NCBI GenBank assembly: GCA_013396655.1
Contig: WBMV01001920.1
Location: 286,739 to 350,738 of the forward strand
Direction of reading: 5' to 3'
From: Campylorhamphus procurvoides
Lineage: Eukaryota > Chordata > Aves > Passeriformes > Dendrocolaptidae
Length of the DNA stretch: 64,000 bases
Shown here in pieces: positions 1 through 10,890 of this stretch (position 1 is its first letter; the number at the start of each line of letters is the position of its first letter). A program made the translations under genes and the position numbers. The notes below the pieces were generated by a model. The model saw only the letters and a program-made list of their open reading frames with translations, was not told the DNA's origin and did no database searches.

Positions 1-3000
1 AAAGAACTAAATCAGGTTTGTTAAGTGCTATTTTCTCTACAACAACATTGAATCACATTCACAGAAGAGGGGAATGCTAAGAGGTTATTAAATTTATTAT
101 TAAATTTATTATTCCTATTCTTCTTATAGTTTTTTATAGTCATCTGCTGTCCTCACCTAACTGGGAAGACTGATCTTATATTGTTGATCTCTTGGATGCA
201 GCATCCACTAGTAGAGCCACCCAGCATGACCACAAAGTGCCCTGGCTTGGCTGACCCTCAGAGAATGGCAGTGGCTTGGTGAGTGCTGTGCACAGGAGTG
301 AGTTTGCATTGCAGAGCATGGCCCAAAGTAACTGATTCTTACAAGGCAAGACTTTGCTATTGTGGGGTACATCTCTGCAAGCCTTCCCTTGCGCTTGGGC
401 ACATGCCACCAATACATGCTTGCCTGAAACACCAGCTCCAGGACAGAGAAGTGGGAAAGGGCTCTGCCCCTTTCTGCTCCTTCCACTCTCCTCTAGGTGG
501 TCTGTCAGTACCTGATCAGGGGGATGTCATGACTTCACTGTGATAAAGATCTGGAGGAGAAAAGAAGGGATGTTCTTAGGTGCTGGATGCTGTCTTTTCT
601 TTCAGAACTGCCAAAGAATGGTTGAGTTCAAGTCCCTTGAATCAACCCAGCTTTATTGTGCTATAAGCAAGGAAAAACTTTTGGGTCTAAAGTCTCGTTG
701 ATGGAGTGAGCATCCCGTGGGTTTCTAACACTGCGCTATGCTGGCCTGCTTGGTAATTTTTCTCTGGTGAGTGTTGCAAAAATTTGTCTCTTCTTCCCAA
801 CTACAAGGGTGCACTGCAAGGAGTCACTGGAAGATTGTGGAGCACCTGCATGGCACTAGTCCCCTTCTGTGTGGGAAGTGTTAGCAGCTGAAGAGCTGAG
901 CTCCTGCTTTTCTTTATGTGCTCTCCTGACTCAGCCAATCTGTGTTACAAGCACAGCTGCACTCAAGAGAAGAATATTTTATAAAGAGAGTTCAAACTGG
1001 CTCTTCAGCTGTGGTAAGTTTTCAGCTACCACCTCTGAAGCACGTCCTTCCTTCCTGATGGCCACGTCAAATGGTTCTGCAAAGACACTATGGAAAGGAG
1101 GCCCAGATATGCAACATTTGATAGCCACCTCTTCTTCAGAAATGCTGTTCTCATCACTTCCTGTCTTTGTATGATTATTAACAATACAACATGTCTGAGG
1201 GATGGGCAGAATTAATCAGTTGGAAGAGAAACACTCCAGCCCATGCCTTCTGAACACTCCAATATGTCACTGGCCTTGGGGTCATGAGAGACTGGGAGTT
1301 CAGATTCTGTTTTACTTTCCTAAGAAGAGAGGCACTCTCATGTCTTATGTCAGAGTAACCAAGATCTAAAAAAATTTGCCATGTTTCTACTGCAATTTTC
1401 TTTCTCAGATGTGCCAGCTGCTCTTTTTCACACTTTTGCTGCACATTTACGAGAGTGAGAAGGAATGCACACACATACACGCACGTACACACAGCTGCAG
1501 CCATGAGAGCAGCCTGGCCTTAGCCCACACAGTGCTTTTAAGCCCAGAGATGTATTTAGTTAGAGTAGAAGACAGAAAAAAAAAATTTAAAAGAAAAAAT
1601 AGTTGGTGTAACTATGTCTGGATTCCCAAACACCTGCACCAGGGTTTCCTGATATTTCTGCAGACATTTGCATCAGATATACAGCTGCCACAGTGCTCAC
1701 ACAAGACCTTAACTTTCATTTGATTGTGGCTCTTCTCCTTTCATTTTCTCTTACTTGAAACAGAGCTAAAATCTCATGGGCACGCAGAACTGTAAAGGTG
1801 GCAGACCACTCTTGAGAAAAGTATACAAGGCTATTCCACCAGTTTAACATAATTTAGGCAAAGGGCTGCAAGAGGGTGTATGTGCTCTGTCACTTTAGTT
1901 TAATTTGAATACATGAAGAACAAGCTTAGACGACTCTAGCTGTAATGGATTTTAAATAAGACTGAAAATTTGTGTACAAAGAAAGCGTAATATGATGATG
2001 TAGCTTTAGGAAGGGCAGACCTCTCTTGTTGTTTTAAGGGAAAAGACAAGTTTTAATTTGTGATATTTTTATTCCATCTGCAATATGTTTTTCTTGATGA
2101 GTGCATTAGTTTTCAGATGCTGAGGACTTAAATAAGATATCAGGGCGAAATTCCCATCTGAATACATCCAAACAGATTTTTCTCTGGCAGGTATTCCTGA
2201 GGTGTTTACAGTCTTCTACTGACTTTTCTGGGGCATGACAATGCTCACTACTGTGGTCTCTTCCTGAAAATTGCCCAGTTATACAACAGCTGCCTTAAAC
2301 AAGCAGTGCTGGGAGTGAGAAACGCAAGTCAGGCAGCCAGTTCATTCATCTTTCTCAGCTTAGAAAAAAGAGAATGGGGACTACCACTTGGCGTTTTTAT
2401 GCAGTTTCAGTCTCTGGTTCTCATGAGGTAGTAAAAATCTGAACATTCCTTAGAGGAAGTCAAGCAAACAATTTGTAGGTGATTTCTTAAAAAACAAACA
2501 AAGAAAAAACCTGACAGCAAAACCAAACAGCAACAGCTGAAATGTTTCTCTTTATCTTAGAGATTCTATAAAAACCATTGCTTAACTAGATTTGGGACCT
2601 ACACCAGCCTGAGAATTTCCTTTAATTAAAACATCATCCACGGTTCAACTTAGGAAAAAACACAACTACAACAAACACAAACTTCAGAAAACAAATGAGG
2701 TGACATCTGTTCTTCAGGCAAGGCTCCTTTGTCCTGAATTCTAGTGAGCTGGTTATTTCAGGAGAGAATTATGTGAACAACTAAGATTAAACAGAAGCAA
2801 CAACACACCCTGATGCAAGCTTGAGGGTGTTGAAATTGCTCTGCTCTTCTCCCCAAAGACATTTCAGATCCCATTTCTTGAACACTGTTTATGTTGAAAG
2901 TGCTCACATTCTGATTTCCTCTACAGCCAGTTCGCTGCTCTCTGCAGTCTCTAAAAGCATCATCAAGCGTTTCCTCATTAGATAATATCATCACACACCC

Positions 3001-4604
3001 TAATGATTAGGCTCAATGACTCACCTTCCTTTTTGGAGCACTGTATTCAATCCAAAATTGTGTATCCTCTCTCCCTTGAAGAGAACTCCCTCCACATAGA
3101 CATGTCTCAGGAGACCAGCCCAGCTGTAGCAACAAGTTCATTAGCCAGCCCATTGTGGTGGATACTAAACCCCCTCTGTGTGATGCCAAAGACAATCAGG
3201 CTGGTGTCAGGGTTCGCGGTGCTGTGTGCTGGGAGCAGCATAGAGGCTTCAGAAAGGGGAGACCTTGACTCAAAGAACTCTGATATCTGAAAAGCAAGAA
3301 GCCAGCTAAGTGGTTAGTGAAAGGCTTTGAGGATCAAGAGGATGACAAACAATCAGTGTAATTGTGAGGACTTCGGATGAGTAGAGAGATGGGTCTAAAT
3401 ACACCAAGTTTATGGGGAAGCATAAGAAAGAAGAAAATGACGAATTGAGACAATTAAACTTCTGTATGAATCAAAGTAGAGGCTACTAGAAAAGGAAAAG
3501 GGGTGGGTCCCTCCTGTTTGATTACAAAGCCCTTTTCCTGTAATCTTGCCTGCAGAACAGGTTTCATTATTTATCCTATTTTTTTATTTCAGGCAACATT
3601 AAGAGTAATTATAAAAATAATGGCCTCTCTATTGTTATACGCACCATTTACATTCACATAAAATCTACGATCTGTAGGCAGGGGCCAAGGAGAAGGCTCT
3701 TCTCCAGGGTCTGTGGCTGGCAGAGGAGACTGGCAGGGCAGGGCATTGCAGCGTCCTGTGGCCACCTGCACAAGCAACTGGCTTGGCTGGGACAGCAGCT
3801 AGGCAGGGAAAGCCTGTTACACTCACAAAAGTTTTCATCAAAGGACTTTCCTGCCCTTCCCCTCCAGCAGTAGTGAGTGGTGGACTCTTCAGGACTTTTG
3901 CTGGTTTAATTTATTTTTATTTTATAAACGTTGCAAAGAAGCAGATACTTCCCCTGGGAAACGGCTGCTTGTGTCCCCTTGCTTGTAGATATTTATAGGG
4001 CTCCCCTCTCTGCCACATCTCAATGTCTTGTGTTTTTAATTGGATCTATACTTACTCTTCCCATGCAGAGTAGTGTGCAGGCACACAGGGCTGAAACTGA
4101 GGCAAGCAAGTCCAAAATGTAAATCTAGAAGTGGCCTCCTCAGGTGCCATGTAAACCTAGTCATTTCTCAGCCCAAAATATTCTGACAGCTTTCAGCTCT
4201 TGAGGCACCCACGTTTCTGCTTCTGTCCCTGCACCAAACACAGCAACTAGCTCTTGGTAACATTGAGCAGTATAGCCTACACCTCCAACATCTCAAAACT
4301 AGGTGGAGAAATGCTTTAAGCTTCAGTGGGACACTTTCTAGAAGATGTTTTCTGTGCACATGTAAGACTTGCACCAACAATCTGCTCCCCTTTTAGGGAT
4401 GATGTTTACATGTTCCTTCTCACTCACCCTCTCACTAAAAGGATGTGCCACCACATGGGAACACATTGCCCACTGCCAAGCTATAGGTTGCCTGGGCATG
4501 ACTCCCTGGCTTTCCTAGTGAAATGGTGACTCACTTCAGCCTCCTGGTTAAGGAACTCATGAGCATCCCCTCCAGTATCAAATGTGGTGTATTTATTCTA
4601 TGCG
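1..4604. other. Non-coding unique sequence
   Basis: No gene is recognised. The stretch is moderately AT-rich and CpG-poor, with short unrelated ORFs on both strands (largest about 115 codons near 1.4-1.7 kb) that match no family I know. A degenerate CA-rich tract lies near 1,466-1,493, and A-rich patches lie near 2,489-2,530. A pyrimidine-rich, acceptor-like sequence at about 3,575-3,592 has no coding sequence after it. It is probably intergenic or intronic. Confidence 0.7.
85..113. repeat. Short tandem repeat, 12-bp unit
   Basis: The 12-mer TTATTAAATTTA occurs twice head to tail without mismatch, followed by five bases of a third copy. It is an AT-rich minisatellite-like duplication with no evident function. 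Confidence 0.85.
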
Positions 4605-4752
4605 TAGAATCATAGAATGATATAGTCATCTAGTTTGAAAAAACCTCCAAGATCATCAAGTCCAACCATCAACCTAACATGGCCAAGCCCACCACTTATC
4701 TATGTCCCCAAGTGCCACATCTACACATTTTTTAAATACCTCCAGGGCCCAC
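4605..4752 (-). mobile_element. CR1 LINE 3' fragment (truncated)
   Basis: Read on the minus strand this is the extreme 3' end of an avian CR1 retrotransposon. On the plus strand it opens with the inverted terminal repeat TAGAATCATAGAAT, followed by the typical phrases for 'aagtccaaccatcaacc', 'tgtccccaagtgccacatc' and 'tttttaaatacctccaggg'. Only about 150 bp of the several-kb element remains, as usual for 5'-truncated CR1 insertions. It carries no ORF. The phrasing resembles CR1 subfamilies common in neoavian birds, but the subfamily is not assigned. Confidence 0.92.
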
Positions 4753-6788
4753 CGTGAATTAGGTACTGCCTCCCCTTTCTACACGTGGTTCCTGAAAACC
4801 TTCCACCACCATGGTGGGTTTTATAGCAGGGGGTGGAGATGAGGGACCAGCAGCCCTGTATGACAAGTATCTATTCACAAACCAGCCCCCTTCTTCAGCA
4901 CCCTGGGTGGGTGCTGTTGCACAGAGGGGTAGAAAGGTCCCCAGTTTGGGAGTCTGGGTGCTGGCCACAGACAGGAGGTCTCTATACCCTCAGTACCTGC
5001 TATACAAGCCATGCAAAGTGAGCTTTGAATGAGAGGTTACTATAAACATCTGCTGCCAGCTCTTGCTGAGGGCAGTAGCTTGTTTGAGCTTACTTGTACC
5101 CTTCCTCTCAATTTCTGCTCCTGGGGAAATTGATCCCTCTTCAGCTGCTTTCCTAATGCTGCTGAGGACTTGTGGTCCACCTGGCTCTTTGGACCCAGGA
5201 TGTTTTTTCCTGAGAAGGAGCCTTCTCTTCCACTCCCCTCCTTTCTCAAACATCACTAAGGTTTCATTGTTTTCATCATCAAAGAGGACCTCTTAAACAC
5301 TGTCCCAGTGAGTCCTGCCCAACAGAAGAGGTTTTGTGTCCTGCAAACTGGGGAGAAGGCACAGCTGCTCTGTTTTCTGTCTGTTCGGCCTTGATAATTT
5401 TTTGCTCCCAGTCATCCGCCTCCTCCTAGGTCTTTTCTCCAGAGGAGGCACTCTTGTCTCCCTGTCATTGTTTCATAGACACACGCTTAGAGATTTCCCA
5501 ATGGTAGTATGTGGCAACAATGAATCCCCAGTGCACGGAAATGCACATGAAATTGTATTAGTCACACGCAATTAGGCAATGCACAGTCACCATGCAATCA
5601 GGGGAAGCCTAGATGCAGATTATTGAGGCGCAGAGGTTTTTGATGAACCATATTGTCACCCCAAAATGCTATTATATGAGAAATAAAGCATTTTCCCTGA
5701 AAGGGGTTGTGCTGGCCAAATTTTTCAATTTGAATTGTATTTTAAAGGTTGGAAATTGCCCTTTTATCATTTCTGAAATGAAAAATTCATTTCATTCAGA
5801 ATTACTTTTGATTTCACAATTTAAGCTAATGAGTTTTTTTAAATGTGGCTGAATACAAAACACTTCAAAGTTATCAAAATGAACCAGTGTTGATTGCCCT
5901 TGCTGAGCTTTTTTTCACACTTTCTTTGTAAAAATGCCCATCATCACCTATATTTACATTTAAGGAAAAATGTTTAAAGATTGAAAACATTTGCAGGACA
6001 GAGCAATCATGAGTTACTCAGCTCTAACGCAACAGCAATTTCACCATCCCCTTGTTACATGATTGTGATATGCCATCTTGTCTTCTTGACATCTTCCAGA
6101 GGATTCTTGCTTTCCTTAGGAGATGTTCCTGGTTGTGCAGTATTTACAAGTTGCAAATCCACACCAGACCTTTCAGAACACTTGCTAGGCCATGCAGAGA
6201 TGGAGGAAATGGATATGGTTTTATTTGCCCAAGCTGAGTGGGGTCTTAGTGGAGATCAAATGGCATTGACAGAGCAAAGGGAGACCTCTGCATGGTTTTC
6301 ATTCTCCAAGTAAGATTTCCAGCATTGTTTCAAGGCTGCAAACGGTGAATTACCCATCATTATGATTCCATTATAATAACTGGAGGCATGTTCAGTAGCT
6401 CAGCATGTTTCCCAGGGGTGGAATGTTTGCACATGCTGTAGATACTGCTGGCCAAGGTGTTTCCTAAGACACAGGACCTCTCCCATGGGGGGCTGGGCAT
6501 GTAGCCACATATGCTTAGACGGAGCATCCCGAAACTTCCTGCATGGTACCTTACTGACTTTCCTGAAGCTCTCTCTATGTAAAACAGAGCCAGGGTTGAC
6601 TCAAACAGCTGGTTATCACACTGACCAGTGTCACCTCTGCGTTTTCTTGGACCAGCCCCTCCATCTGCACCCCTTTGTCCTTTGGACTATACTTACGGTG
6701 TTACCCAACACATCCAGCCACTATAGCAAGGTCACACTTGCAGAAGAGTCTGTGAGATCCTTGGGCACTGCAGAGGGGTCTGGCACCA
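4753..6788. other. Non-coding unique sequence
   Basis: No gene is recognised. Overlapping ORFs of 60-124 codons on both strands look random. The part from 5,540 to 5,960 is AT-rich, with an imperfect palindrome at 5,771-5,802, and could be an old constrained or transposon-derived segment. I see no clear family match. Confidence 0.65.
5771..5802. repeat. Imperfect inverted repeat
   Basis: The arm TTCTGAAATGAA is followed after a short AT spacer by its complement, interrupted by a small insertion (TTCATTTCATTCAGAA). It lies in AT-rich DNA and could form a weak hairpin. It could be chance or the remnant of an old DNA transposon end. Confidence 0.5.
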
Positions 6789-7106
6789 TTACATCCTGCA
6801 GTTCCTGGGTGTTCTGTGCACTTTTAGGAGCTGTTGGAATGGGGAGCAACAGCAATTGAGAGCAGCAAAGGTCAATTTGGCATCAACCTCATAGGTCTTG
6901 TTTTTGAGCTTCAGCCAATGAACAGTACGTGGCTTCAGCAGCCTCAGGGTTCTGCTGATGGGGTGTATTGGAAGTTCTGTTGAGTAAACTTTGATAGCAT
7001 AACGTTCGTGCTTTTGAGTTACCACAGGACGAGGGGCTGTTGGGGCGTGCCTGACTTTTGTGTAAGTGGCCTGTTCAAGGCACCAACACAGAGAGTAACT
7101 TGCTCA
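6789..7106 (-). other. CpG-retaining open frame, unrecognised
   Basis: This minus-strand frame stays open for about 105 codons without an in-frame ATG at its start. Its upstream half (about 6,920-7,060) keeps several CpGs (in TACGTGG, AACGTTCGTGC, GACGAGG and GGCGTG), which is unusual in this CpG-poor surrounding. The residues are rich in K, R, T, L and P, for example HERYAIKVYSTELP. I do not recognise the protein. It could be chance, a decayed processed pseudogene or an exon. The upstream edge overlaps a MIR-like remnant, which favours chance. Confidence 0.2.
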
Positions 7107-7165
7107 GTGTGGGAACAGATGCCAAGGAATCTGGACCCCAGTCTTTTCCCTTCTTAAACCATCAG
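7083..7165 (-). mobile_element. MIR-like SINE remnant
   Basis: In plus-strand reading this resembles the reverse complement of a MIR element: CACAGAGAG-TAACTTGCTCA, then GGAATCTGGACCCCAGTC, then CTTAAACCAT. These parallel the MIR phrases 'cacagagaggttaagtaacttgccca', 'ggatttgaacccaggcagtc' and 'ctcttaaccact'. The copy is strongly diverged, as expected of an ancient amniote SINE. The match is from memory of the consensus. Confidence 0.55.
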
Positions 7166-8024
7166 TGTTTCTCCTTCATTGTACAGAACAATTTATAACC
7201 TACCAAGAGACACTGTGTTTGATGCTCACCAGAAGTCAAAAAATCTTCATAACATGGAAGAAAACAAAACTAGTGTGTTACAAACCAAGGTGATCCCAAA
7301 TGCAGTTAAGAACTGAAAGACTGGGATTTCCCTAAGACAAGTCCCATGTGCCCAGTCTTCACAGGAGTGAGAAGACAGGTAGAAAAGAAGGCTGCAATCC
7401 CTAAACAGCCATTGAAAGGATGACAATAAATAATTTGTTTTGAATTATATTTCATTCAGTGTTTTACAGCAGGAACAAGACAGAGCATAAGACAGGAAAT
7501 GCAGAGTAAAAGCTCACTAACCACAAGCTCTTCCCAGAAAGAATAAAAAAAAAACTAAGAAAACCCGACAGTGTTAAACCCCAAAATATTTAATGAATAT
7601 TCTCTTTTGAAATACTCTTGTTTCAAACTCAGGAGGCAGGGCTGCTCACATGCCCAGCTGGCAGCGTCTCTCCTCTGCTGAAGTAAGAGTTGTATTGGTC
7701 ATCTGATTCCCATCTTACGTAATACAGTGCTCTGCCTGGCCATGATGCCGCTGGACAGGGGAAAAGTAACCAGAGCTTTGCTGAAACACAATTTTCACAG
7801 CGATGCCTTAGTGTTTGCTCACCACGGTGTTTCCAAAAGTTAGTTTTAGTACAGATACACAGGGTGTTCAACCATATCAAGTGTTCTCTTCTCCAGCTGT
7901 AAAAATTAACAGGACATAAATTGCTCTGAAGTCAGTTGTTCATGGACTTGTTCCTCCATGTGGGCCATCCCTTTCAGAAAGTCTAAGCTTGTGTGCCCTA
8001 GGTGATCTGAGAGGCAAAGTGCAT
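7166..8024. other. Non-coding unique sequence
   Basis: No gene or repeat family is recognised. A short A-run occurs near 7,545. The remaining ORFs are short and unconvincing. Confidence 0.65.
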
Positions 8025-8090
8025 ACATATATAGACACACACACATATCTACATGTCTACATTTATGTGCTTATACACACACACACACAG
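8025..8090. repeat. Compound CA/TA-rich microsatellite
   Basis: Two CA tracts (around 8,034-8,045 and a pure (AC)7 run at 8,075-8,089) are separated by degenerate TA, CA and TG dinucleotides such as CATACATATATAG and CTACATGTCTAC. This is a decayed compound microsatellite. ORFs that span it are artefacts of the repeat (TYLHVYIYVLIHTHTQ-type residues). Confidence 0.85.
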
Positions 8091-10790
8091 ATACTTGTCA
8101 TGTGTGCACACTTTGGAGAGCCCCGTCATTGTACACTGGCTCAGGGAGCAAAGGTTTTCAAACAGGACCTGGCTGTTACTTGCACAAAGGATGTCTCCCC
8201 AAGGCGGTCTCGCCCCAAGATCCCTGGCCCTCGGAGGATGGAGAGCAGAATCAGGCCCATTCCTGGTATAGCAGAACACTGCAAAAAAATATTTGTTGTT
8301 TTGGCTCTTCCCCAGAGTATGGTACCCTTGCTCAGACAGTCTCTCACACCACTGCTGTGCCCGCAGCTTGTACCCACAGTTTCTCCAAGCATTTTGATTA
8401 ACAAATCTGGCCTGACCAAGAGGAAATGAAGCTCTTCTTTTTCTTCCCTTCNGTCTCTCGTCCTGTCACCACAGAGAAAATGTGGTTGCTGGATCCTGAG
8501 GTTGTCTCTGACTGCCCTCTGAAGCAGCCACAGAGGACGGGCTTAGGTAACACAGAGGTATAGCAGGAATTCAAGCCCAGCCACAGTGTGGTCTCACAGC
8601 CTTCAGATGCTCATTCCTCAGTAGTCCTTAAGAGTCCTTACAGTAGGTGTAGGTTTGTGAACCTGCCCTCTTCCCATGTTTTAAGAGTCCTTATTTATTT
8701 TTCTTTCAGTGGACTGCAGTGTGTAGCACGACTGCCAAAGGGGAGCACCATGAGCACTTTCTAGTGATTTGGATTTTGCTTGTAAAAAAACCCCAACCAG
8801 CTTGCTATTGTGTAGGCGCTGAATAGGAGCATCCCCCTTCGCTCCAGAGTTGGTTATCATTTAAATAGGAAAGCATTCATCAAGAGTAAAGAGAAACATC
8901 TTTTCCTCACTCTCATTAGCATCAAGAGCTCAAGGAAATCTTCCTCACAAAGGAAGAGCAAGGGCTGGGGCTTTGTCCTAATGTTGCCTTTGATATGCTG
9001 TCTCTTTTTCTGTCCCCTAGACACATACACAGCAGCAGCTGCACTTATTGGTGTATTCTCAATGTACTAATTTGTCATGATATGGGAGATTTAAGCCTTC
9101 ATAACTCTCCTTCTGCCCCACCTCTCAAATATCTGTCCATACCACAGGAACCGGGCACTTTCCAGGGCCATCAGCCCTGCACAGGCAGATGCTGATCAAT
9201 TTACGGAGCTCTTCTACTCCTCTTCTTTTTCAAGTGGAGATTTCACTTTGGTAGGGTTTGCACAGGGAAAGGTTTACATTTTAAGGCTTTTTTCACTCCC
9301 TGTGTGCTTTTGTTTCTCTCTAAATACAACAAGGAAGCTCTGTAAATTACTATTCTATGGATAAACCCAATCTCCTGAAAAACTTGCTTCTCAATTGACC
9401 TTTTCAAACCATTGAGCTTTTGTGTGACTTGGATGCTTTCTTTAGCTAAATATTTATATAGTAAACATTCAGTGTATAGATGGTTGTTACGACTACAAGC
9501 CCTGTGGGACAGAGGCTGGTTCACTGGTTTGCACCTTGCACAATGATAGCCAACACAATGCACAGCTACAGCAACAATATTCCTATGGCTTTTGAAGGCA
9601 CAGACTGTGACTGACTTTGTCAGGCACAATGGAACTGTTATCATCAGTTGCTCTGAGAAAGAAGTTTCCAAATTCACCTTTTCTGCAATGTCTGAGGAGA
9701 ATGGAGGGGGTGTTGAATTTTATCACGACAATATTAGAAAGAAGATGAGTCAAATATGCCACAGGGGTGTCCATCAAAGAGCAGAGATAAAAGTACCGAA
9801 TTCCAGCAGCAAATTGTGCCTGGCAGACACGATGAAATAATGCTGCTTGAAGGGAGTGAGGGGAAGTGTCACGGCTCCCCAGGTGTTAGAAGTGTCTCTG
9901 TGAGCACCAGAAGAGTGAAGTTGTCTTTGCTGCCACTCTGCAGACTTTCTGTCTGACGCTGAGTGAGTCACTGACGTGTGGCTCACTGCAGGAGTGCAAG
10001 TGCCTGACTGCTGTGGAAATCAGTGCAGGTCAGGTGCTGAAAAAAGTTTAAGGATCTGAGTGTCTTCTCGCCTGTGACGTACAGATAATATTTCCTCCAT
10101 TCTTTATATGGCAAGGTCTTTGATGAATTCAGTAGTTTATACTCAAGACTGTAGCCTCAGATCCTGAGCTTTGGCGACACTCTTGACTGTTATTTTGGTA
10201 CAGCAACAACTGAGGAAGTCTAAAATTTGGTCTGCTGTTCACTGGGAGGGGTTATCTTGTGGACATTGCAGCAACAGCACAAAATCTTCTTGCTCTGCTA
10301 TGCTCCATTTCATGTAAATGGGACCACCAAACTCTTGGTGGGGCAATTCTTGGGTTCCCCTGTTGCAGAATGACTGGTATTACCAGGGAAATCCTCCCAC
10401 TGGTGGATTGTCTGTGTCTGCAGGGCACGCTATGTGGCCAAGGGCTTGCCAGCCAGTCCAGGAGGAAGCTGCCTATTCAGTGAAATAAATTTTTTAACCA
10501 AGAAACAAAGTTTCCTTTCCTGTAACCCCAGACTTATGAGTCAGCACTTCACACATCAATTATTTACAACAAAAAGCAAGAAAAGCAATTTTAAGATTTT
10601 GTAGGATGAAGGAAAAGTGAAGGGGAGACATATCCCACACCACTCCTAAGTAAAATGTATTCCCTTTCTATGCTTTTCAGGTCCCCAAGAAATTTTCTTT
10701 ACCTTTGTACAGTCTTTTGTGTGTAGTAGCTCAAGGCCTAGACATTTATGTTTAGCCTCAAGGTCAATGCAAATAAAACATGTTGTAGAG
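8091..10790. other. Non-coding unique sequence with one N
   Basis: No gene is recognised. Position 8,452 is an undetermined base inside a pyrimidine-rich tract. The largest ORF (9,243-9,677, minus, 144 codons) has no recognisable domain. An A-run occurs near 8,783. Nothing else stands out. Confidence 0.65.
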
Positions 10791-10890
10791 CTAGGGAAAC
10801 TAGGCACAAAGAGTTGAAATAACTTAGCTATGCCTTTCATTCCCTGTACCGGCTACATTGGGATCCAAAACCAGCACGTGTGCTCTCCCT
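10791..10890 (-). mobile_element. MIR-like SINE remnant
   Basis: The sequence GGGAAACTAGGCACAAAGAG followed by TTGAAATAACTTAGC and, further on, GGGATCCAAAACCAGC parallels the antisense MIR phrases 'ggaaactgaggcacagagag', 'taagtaacttgcc' and 'ggatttgaacccagg'. The middle part is diverged. The assignment rests on the order of these blocks. Confidence 0.5.
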
